Below the pieces are notes generated by a model. That model saw nothing but the letters and a program-made list of their open reading frames with translations, had not been told where the DNA came from and made no database searches. The position numbers and the translations under genes are program-made. DNA of 64,000 nt from Oscillospiraceae bacterium (GTDB lineage: Bacteria; Bacillota; Clostridia; Oscillospirales; Oscillospiraceae), in contig CAJTCG010000018.1 of the NCBI GenBank assembly GCA_910574635.1, positions 1 to 64,000 of the forward strand, given 5' to 3'. Shown here piece after piece: positions 59,048-64,000 of this stretch; the first letter of the stretch is position 1; every line of letters starts with the position of its first letter.

Positions 59048-61168
59048 TCACAGGAAACTCATGAGGTTGAAGGCCAGAATCAGGCCGGAGAACACGATGG
59101 ACACGGTGGAGCACAGCTTAATGAGGATATTCAGGGACGGGCCGGAGGTGTCCTTGAAGGGGTCGCCCACGGTGTCGCCCACCACCGCCGCCTTGTGCTG
59201 GTCGGAGCCCTTGCCGCCGTGATGCCCGGTTTCAATGTACTTTTTCGCGTTGTCCCAGGCGCCGCCGGCGTTGGACATGAACACGGCCATGGCGAAGCCG
59301 GAGACGGACACGCCGCCAAGCAGCCCCACAACGCCGGTGGGCCCGAGAATCAGGCCCGTGATGATGGGCACCACAATGGCCAGCACGGCGGGGGTCACCA
59401 TCTCATGGAGCGCGCCCTTGGTGCACAGGCCCACGCAGGAGGCGTAGTCCGGCTCGGCCTTGTACTCCATGATGCCGGGGATTTCCTTGAACTGGCGGCG
59501 GACCTCCACCACGATGGACTGGGCCGCCTTCTGCACGGCGTTCATGGTCTCGGCGGTGAAGACGAAGGTCAGCATGGCGCCGATGAACAGGCCGACCAGA
59601 ACCGTGGGACTGGTGAGGGTGAAGTTCAGGATCTCGTCGGTGTTGTCCTGGACGATGTTGACATAGCTGACCAGCAGGGCCAGGGCGGTGAGGGAGGCGG
59701 AGCCGATGGCGAAGCCCTTGCCGGTGGCGGCGGTGGTGTTGCCCAGGGAGTCCAGGGCGTCGGTCCGCTGGCGGACAGTCTCCGGCAGGCCGCTCATTTC
59801 CGCGATGCCGCCGGCGTTGTCGGCCACGGGGCCGTAAGCGTCCGTCGCCAGGGTGATGCCCAGGGTGGAGAGCATGCCCACGCCCGCGATGCCGATGCCG
59901 TAGAGCCCACGGTTGAAGGCGGCGGTGAAGTGGCCCGCGCCGTCCACGATCTGAACGGTGCCGCCGGCGGCGAAGTAGCTCACCAGCACGGCCACGGCCA
60001 CGATGATAATGGAGGTCATGGTGGATTTCAGGCCCAGGGAGACGCCGCCGATGATGATGGTGGCGGAGCCGGTCTCGGAGGCCGCCGCCAGCTCCTGGGT
60101 GGGCTTATAGGTATCGGAGGTGTAGTACTCGGTGAAGTAGCCGATGGCGCAGCCGCCGATGAGGCCGCAGAGGATGGCGATGTACACGCCCCAGCTGCCA
60201 AGAATCCAGTAGGTCAGGGGGGCCGCCAGCGCGGCCGCCAGCACGGCGGCGGTGTAGGTGCCGGTGCGGAGGCTCTTGAGCAGGGACTCCTGGGTGGCGT
60301 TCTCCTTGGTCTTTACCAGAAAGGAGCCGAAGATGGAGCAGATGATGCCGCAGACCGCCAGGGCCACGGGGAGCAGCATGCCGTTCCAGCCGTAGCCGCC
60401 CACGGCGCCCAGGGCAAAGGTGGCCAGGATGGAGCCCACGTAGGACTCGTAGAGGTCCGCGCCCATGCCGGCCACGTCGCCCACGTTGTCGCCCACATTG
60501 TCGGCGATGGTGGCGGGGTTCCGGGGGTCGTCCTCGGGGATGCCGGCCTCGACCTTGCCCACCAGGTCCGCGCCCACGTCGGCGGCCTTGGTGTAGATGC
60601 CGCCGCCCACGCGGGCGAAGAGGGCCATGAAGGACGCGCCCATGCCGTTCATAACCATGATGTTGCCCAGGGCGACGGGGTCGTTGATGCCAAAAGCGTA
60701 GCGCAGCAGGAAGAACCACATGGTAATGTCCAGCATGCCCAGGCCCACCACGGTGAAGCCCATGACGGAGCCGGAGGAGAAGGCCACCCGCAGGCCCTTG
60801 TTCAGGCTCTCGGAGGCGGCCTGCGCGGTGCGAGCGTTGGAGTTGGTGGCGATCTTCATGCCGATGAAGCCCGCCAGCATGGAGAAGATGCCGCCGGTGA
60901 CGAAGGCGAAGGGAGTGAACTTGGAGAGCATCTTGCCTCCGGTGGCGAAGGCGATGACCAGAAGAATGACGAAGACCACGATGAAGACCTTAAACACCGT
61001 GGTGTACTGCTGCTTTAGGTAAGCGTTTGCGCCGGAGCGGATGTTTGCCGCGATTTTACGCATTTTTTCGCTGCCTTCTGAGTAGGAAAGCACTTTTTTT
61101 GCCTGCATAACGGCAAAAAGTCCGGCGACAAGCGCGCCTATAAAACCGATCCAAAACAAGTTTTCCAT
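59048..61168 (-). CDS. hppA: Membrane-bound ion-translocating pyrophosphatase
   Basis: A 706-residue integral membrane protein with about 16 hydrophobic segments that couples pyrophosphate hydrolysis to H+ or Na+ pumping. Signature pieces: AAFVTGGIFSMLAG-like early helix, GVGGGIYTKAADVGADLVGK (I see RVGGGIYTKAADVGADLVGK), DDPRNPATIADNVGDNVGDV with the metal-binding Asp residues, TDAYGPVADNAGGIAEMSGL, and NAGGAWDNAKKYIETG and VVGDTVGDPFKDTSGPSLNI at the C-terminus. I use ATG 61168 rather than TTG 61171; AAGGAGGAGAG lies upstream. It runs alone from its own promoter. Confidence 0.96.
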   Translation of the reverse strand: MENLFWIGFIGALVAGLFAVMQAKKVLSYSEGSEKMRKIAANIRSGANAYLKQQYTTVFKVFIVVFVILLVIAFATGGKMLSKFTPFAFVTGGIFSMLAGFIGMKIATNSNARTAQAASESLNKGLRVAFSSGSVMGFTVVGLGMLDITMWFFLLRYAFGINDPVALGNIMVMNGMGASFMALFARVGGGIYTKAADVGADLVGKVEAGIPEDDPRNPATIADNVGDNVGDVAGMGADLYESYVGSILATFALGAVGGYGWNGMLLPVALAVCGIICSIFGSFLVKTKENATQESLLKSLRTGTYTAAVLAAALAAPLTYWILGSWGVYIAILCGLIGGCAIGYFTEYYTSDTYKPTQELAAASETGSATIIIGGVSLGLKSTMTSIIIVAVAVLVSYFAAGGTVQIVDGAGHFTAAFNRGLYGIGIAGVGMLSTLGITLATDAYGPVADNAGGIAEMSGLPETVRQRTDALDSLGNTTAATGKGFAIGSASLTALALLVSYVNIVQDNTDEILNFTLTSPTVLVGLFIGAMLTFVFTAETMNAVQKAAQSIVVEVRRQFKEIPGIMEYKAEPDYASCVGLCTKGALHEMVTPAVLAIVVPIITGLILGPTGVVGLLGGVSVSGFAMAVFMSNAGGAWDNAKKYIETGHHGGKGSDQHKAAVVGDTVGDPFKDTSGPSLNILIKLCSTVSIVFSGLILAFNLMSFL

Positions 61169-61216
61169 CAATTTCTCTCCTCCTTTTGGTTTTGCAGCCC
61201 TTAAGTGGGTAGCCTT

Positions 61217-61244
61217 ATTGTAACATATACGAACATTTTTTCAA
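61217..61244 (-). promoter_or_regulatory. Promoter of hppA
   Basis: On the minus strand TTGAAA (61244-61239), 16 bases, TACAAT (61222-61217) preceded by TGT, an extended -10. The leader is about 45 bases. Confidence 0.7.
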
Positions 61245-61514
61245 GAGATTAATTCACTTTTTCTTACGCAAACGTTGTATTTCTTACAATTAGACAAAAA
61301 TAACCTGGTAAATATGGGCATATTGCTTTAGTACCCAGGAAAATTTTCGTAAAATTGCTGACTTGATAGCGCAAATTTTGATATTTTCATAACAATCTGC
61401 TTAGCCATCCGCGGCGGAATTTCAAAATGTTACGCAAAGAAAGAAAAATTTGCGTAGTTTTTTGCGCTCGCCTCCGGGCGGGGCGGCTTTGGCCCACGCA
61501 CCGCTTTACGAAAA
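61245..61514. other. Intergenic, no gene seen
   Basis: About 270 bases of AT-rich sequence (AAATTTTCGTAAAATTGC..., AAAGAAAGAAAAATTTGCG). No ORF with ribosome site and no further terminator until 61515. Confidence 0.5.
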
Positions 61515-61556
61515 GCGCCCCTTGGACTGTAATTTGTCCAAGGGGCGCGCGTTTTT
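61515..61556. terminator. Terminator of the lipoprotein gene
   Basis: GCGCCCCTTGGAC, eight-base loop, GTCCAAGGGGCGC. Minus-strand transcripts from the lipoprotein gene meet it 15 bases after the stop and then UUUU. On the plus strand GCGTTTTTC follows, so it may work both ways. Confidence 0.82.
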
Positions 61557-61570
61557 CTGCTTTTGTGGAA

Positions 61571-62209
61571 TTAATAGACCAGCCGGAAATCCGTGAAGAC
61601 CCAGCGGTCGTTTACGAAAGCGTAAGGAAACGACCAGCTTTCCAGCCCCACGACGGTTTCTCCGTCCTCGCCCAAGAGCTCCACCATCACGTTAACGGAA
61701 TAGAGCGTTTCCTCCAGCTGTTCCGCCTCCACGCGAATCCGGCCCTTTCCGGCGTTGTGCTCCCGGCTCTCGCCGCATACGCAGAGAATGCCGTTTACGT
61801 CCTGGTATGAGATCCGGGCGGCCTCTCCGCTCAGCAGGCGGTCCGTCAGCTCCTGGGAGAACACGCCCCGCAGATAGGTCCGCAAATCCTCCAATTCCAC
61901 GATGCCCTCCATGTCGACCGGGTAGTAGGTCCTGCCGTTTACGGAGGAGGGCTGGCCGGAGGAGGGCAGGGGGGCCAGGTCAAACCAGCCGTAGATCCGT
62001 TCGGCCCGCTCATAGGCCGCCAGGACTTCCTCCTCCGGTAAGGGCCGGGCGGAGGACTCCACCATGGAGGAGCTCATATTTTCCACCTCCGGCGCGGACG
62101 CGGCCCGGACGGCGGAAGCCGTTGAAGAGGAGGCGGGCGCTTCCCCCGCGGGCGCGGCACAGCCCGCCAGCAGCAGCGCGAAGAGCATCACGGCTATGGT
62201 CTTCCGCAT
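61571..62209 (-). CDS. Lipoprotein of unknown function
   Basis: A 212-residue protein with signal MRKTIAVMLFALLLAGC (lipobox LAGC, Cys17) and a Ser/Ala-rich linker to about residue 55. The mature domain begins with PLPEEEVLAAYERAERIYGW, followed by YYPVDMEGIVELEDLRTYLR and alternating strands ending WVFTDFRLVY. The fold resembles small alpha+beta (NTF2/SnoaL-like) secreted domains of Firmicutes. GGGGGACGGCGTT precedes the ATG. No neighbour explains its role. Confidence 0.8.
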   Translation of the reverse strand: MRKTIAVMLFALLLAGCAAPAGEAPASSSTASAVRAASAPEVENMSSSMVESSARPLPEEEVLAAYERAERIYGWFDLAPLPSSGQPSSVNGRTYYPVDMEGIVELEDLRTYLRGVFSQELTDRLLSGEAARISYQDVNGILCVCGESREHNAGKGRIRVEAEQLEETLYSVNVMVELLGEDGETVVGLESWSFPYAFVNDRWVFTDFRLVY

Positions 62210-62277
62210 AACGCCGTCCCCCTTTCATCGGACTGGCTGCTCCGGCTCTCCGGAAAGCGGCTGTCCGCAACCTTTTC

Positions 62278-62444
62278 CTAGGCCTTGTTTGAAAATTGGC
62301 GGAATGCCGGATTGGGGCAGATTTTTTTGCCAGGCAAGGCGATTTGACGCGGGAATCCTGACGGATTTCAAGTCAAATCAACGCAGTCCTGGCGGAAAAA
62401 GATGCCCAAAGACGGCGTTTTGCCATTTTTCAAACAAGGCCTAG
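62278..62444. mobile_element. 167-bp MITE with the ends of the nested IS427-like element
   Basis: Both ends read CTAGGCCTTGTTTGAAAA inward, and the similarity of the two ends extends to about 30 bases (ATGGCxxAAxGCC). The 18 bases are identical to the right end of the transposase-coding element at 13928-14768. The interior has no gene but contains GATTTGAC and GTCAAATC arms around 62340-62387. CTAG at both borders fits a palindromic target duplication. It is a non-autonomous derivative. Confidence 0.8.
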
Positions 62445-62629
62445 TTCAAATGTATCATATCCGGCGGCAAAACGCCATGAAAATTTTTCAAAAAAACCAC
62501 GATTTTTCGAGCCTTTTTTTGACGTGTTCATACATCATTTGACAGCCAATGGAAAAAAGCGCCCCAGCCCGCCGCGACATCCAGCGGCAGGCCGGGGAAG
62601 GCGCCCGGCGGGCAGAAAATTTCCGGTAA

Positions 62630-62660
62630 AACAAACGGAACCCTCCGTGGGTTCCGTTCG
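62630..62660 (-). terminator. Second minus-strand terminator-like hairpin
   Basis: On the minus strand AACGGAACCC, loop ACGG, AGGGTTCCGTT followed by TGTTTT. It lies 120 bases beyond the terminator at 62771-62800 and may end a further small transcript or read-through. Confidence 0.6.
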
Positions 62661-62770
62661 CGGTGGTCTTTCTTGCAAGGGGTCTCAGTGCGAGGCAATA
62701 TGATAGAGGCTGCGGCCGCCGTTTTCCGGGGACCGTCATATCGTCAACGGGCGCGGGGGCCCGATTCGCG

Positions 62771-62800
62771 GAAAAAGAAAAATCCACGCCGACGGCGTGG
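62771..62800 (-). terminator. Intrinsic terminator of the 27-aa peptide gene
   Basis: On the minus strand CCACGCC, GTC, GGCGTGG, then ATTTTTCTTTTTC. It lies 11 bases after the stop codon. Confidence 0.88.
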
Positions 62801-62810
62801 CTTCCGGTTT

Positions 62811-62894
62811 TCAGCGATCGCTGTGAGTCCAAGGCTCATCCAGAAAGATCATGTCGTCCAAATCGTCAGGCAGCGCTTGTGCAAAAATTCTCAT
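62811..62894 (-). CDS. 27-aa acidic peptide of unknown function
   Basis: ATG at 62894 follows AGAGGAGATTACAGAT, and the frame ends TGA at 62813-62811. The peptide is MRIFAQALPDDLDDMIF, then LDEPWTHSDR: seven acidic residues, a single Trp, no membrane segment. Its promoter (62930-62958), ribosome site and terminator (62771-62800) are all in place within 190 bases, so it is a complete small gene. I know no family for it. It may be a regulatory peptide or bind a protein partner through its acidic helix. Confidence 0.65.
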   Translation of the reverse strand: MRIFAQALPDDLDDMIFLDEPWTHSDR

Positions 62895-62929
62895 ATCTGT
62901 AATCTCCTCTCTTGAAATATCTGTAAAGT

Positions 62930-62958
62930 ACTATACCACACCGGTCAACATAACGCAA
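62930..62958 (-). promoter_or_regulatory. Promoter of the 27-aa peptide gene
   Basis: On the minus strand TTGCGT (62958-62953), exactly 17 bases, TATAGT (62935-62930). The leader is about 30 bases. Confidence 0.65.
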
Positions 62959-63171
62959 GTGGAATTTTCTGTATTTCATAAAAATTTCACATTTCTCCCC
63001 GACAGGTTTCGTCACCCCGCCCTAAGGCCGTCCTTTTTGCGGCGGGGCGAACGAAGTTTTCTGTATCCCTCCGCCCTTCTTTGTGTATTTTTCCTCTCGC
63101 CAGGGAAATACTCCCTGTGCTATACTTAAAAAATCAAGGCAACATCGCCGTTTGACGGCACGGAGGTGTCT

Positions 63172-64000
63172 ATGGAGAGGCGTTCCAAACCACGTCGGCG
63201 GCGGGGGCGGGGACTGCTGTTTCTGCTGGTTTTCGCGGCGCTGACAGGACTCTATGTCCGCTGGGACAACACGGCTTTGCAGGTGTCCTCCTTCAGCGCC
63301 GTCCTCCGGGACCTGCCCCCGGGCTTCGACGGCTGCCGGGCCGTGGTGCTGGGGGATCTGCACTCCACCTGGTTCGGCGGGAAAAACGGGAAGCTCCTGG
63401 AGGCCGTGAAGGCCCAGGAGCCGGAATATATCTTTTTGGTGGGGGATCTGCTGGACGCCTTCCGTGATGTGCCGGAGGGCTACGCGGAAGAGACGGCGGC
63501 GGGCCTGGCGGGCATCGCCCCCACCTACTACGTCACCGGAAACCACGAATGGGCCGTGGGGGACGTGCCCGAGCTGAAAAAGGCCCTGGAGGCCCGGGGC
63601 GTGACGGTGCTGTCCAACGAGTTTTTGGCCCTGGAGCGGAACGGGGACACGGCGGTGCTGGCGGGGATTGACGATCCCAACGGCTACGCGGACCAGAAGT
63701 CCCCGGAGGCAGTGGCGGAGGAAGTCCGCGCCGCCTATGGAGAAAACGCTTTTTGGATGCTGCTGGCCCACCGGAACGACCATTTCCCGGAGCAGTACAG
63801 CCTCCTGGGAGCGGACCTGGTGCTATCCGGCCACGGCCACGGCGGCGTAATCCGCCTGCCTTTCACCGACGGGCTGGTGTCCACGGACCGGTCGCTGTTC
63901 CCCAGCTATACGGCGGGGCTGTATGAGAAAAACGGGTCCACGCTGTTCGTCACCCGGGGCCTGGGGAACACGGGGCCCAGCTTCCGGCTGTTCAACCGCC
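63172..64000 (+). CDS. Metallophosphoesterase, cut by the window end
   Basis: ATG at 63172 follows CGGAGGTGTCT. The N-terminus is very basic (MERRSKPRRRRGRG) and followed by one hydrophobic helix (LLFLLVFAALTGLYV), so the enzyme is membrane-anchored with the domain outside. Calcineurin-type metal motifs: VVLGDLHS (D-x-H), FLVGDLLDAF (GD), TGNHEWAVGD (GNHE), LLAHRNDHF and LSGHGHGGVIRLPF (GHxH). It resembles YaeI/YkuE lipid or UDP-sugar phosphoesterases. 276 codons are visible without a stop; the end lies beyond base 64000. Confidence 0.92.
   Translation, partial: MERRSKPRRRRGRGLLFLLVFAALTGLYVRWDNTALQVSSFSAVLRDLPPGFDGCRAVVLGDLHSTWFGGKNGKLLEAVKAQEPEYIFLVGDLLDAFRDVPEGYAEETAAGLAGIAPTYYVTGNHEWAVGDVPELKKALEARGVTVLSNEFLALERNGDTAVLAGIDDPNGYADQKSPEAVAEEVRAAYGENAFWMLLAHRNDHFPEQYSLLGADLVLSGHGHGGVIRLPFTDGLVSTDRSLFPSYTAGLYEKNGSTLFVTRGLGNTGPSFRLFNR

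Noticed and set aside
59195-61018. 607-codon open frame antisense to hppA
   Set aside because: Rich in His, Gly and Asp with no motif; it is the mirror of a GC-rich membrane protein gene. The same holds for long antisense frames over 2639-4339, 10755-11996, 24510-25919 and 52454-54598.
62488-62832. 114-codon minus-strand frame downstream of the 27-aa gene
   Set aside because: It spans two terminators, has no ribosome site and contains no recognisable motif.
1-64000. CRISPR arrays, tRNA and rRNA genes
   Set aside because: I looked for regularly spaced direct repeats and for tRNA T-arm-like sequence in gaps and saw none I could support; a covariance-model scan would be decisive.

Overview
The window looks like chromosomal DNA of a GC-rich, anaerobic gut Clostridia member (Oscillospiraceae-type, near Oscillibacter/Flavonifractor/Lawsonibacter). 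This rests on gene content: GlpP antiterminator, PocR-AraC regulator, DUF951, SLH protein, proton-pumping pyrophosphatase, TnpV, ferredoxin-DUF362 protein and a NagBA/MsmK-type sugar locus. Genus is inference; no rRNA or tRNA gene was seen.

Layout. 1-900: end of an IS5-type element and minus-strand remnants of a binding protein, a histidine kinase and a response regulator. 915-1356: a small transcription unit for a 31-aa peptide. 1461-9409: GlpP-like antiterminator, an ABC importer, two glycerophosphodiester phosphodiesterases and an acetyltransferase; the second phosphodiesterase has a strong promoter and an intrinsic terminator in its leader, the arrangement GlpP acts on. 9670-11975: malate/lactate dehydrogenase plus malic enzyme. 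12385-15320: three nested insertion sequences and a TnpV fragment. 15609-16823: diaminopropionate ammonia-lyase. 16850-17500: more IS fragments. 17649-20182: DUF951 protein with a 31-aa membrane peptide, S1-domain protein, RarA.

20273-31350 is an amino-sugar salvage locus: GalE, sugar-1-phosphate nucleotidyltransferase, NahK-like N-acetylhexosamine kinase, PocR-AraC regulator, sugar ABC importer, NagB, NagA and the MsmK/UgpC-type ATPase. It resembles the bifidobacterial lacto-N-biose/galacto-N-biose pathway without the phosphorylase.

31427-33408: rhodanese protein and an ECF sigma/anti-sigma pair. 33550-45213 is an accessory island full of broken genes (AAA/recombinase chimera, toxin-antitoxin remnant, IS5, SH3 fragment, endolysin, IS630 and group II intron remnants, intact IS110). 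Inside it lies the best candidate for an undescribed system (35881-39777): a GAF-LuxR regulator split at an A8 tract, two tandem paralogues of an unassigned family whose 3' thirds are almost identical, and a nitrilase-superfamily protein, followed by an Agr-like two-component pair on the other strand.

45403-64000 is mostly core genome: SLH protein; a nine-gene minus-strand operon (ddl, murF, ABC-F, ydcF-like, flavodoxin, prfA, membrane protein, a Sua5-CoaE fusion, M18 aminopeptidase); a ferredoxin-DUF362 gene behind a MerR-type promoter; a tandem OB-fold protein; hppA; a lipoprotein; a 167-bp MITE whose ends match the nested IS at 13928-14768; a 27-aa peptide gene; and a metallophosphoesterase cut by the window end.
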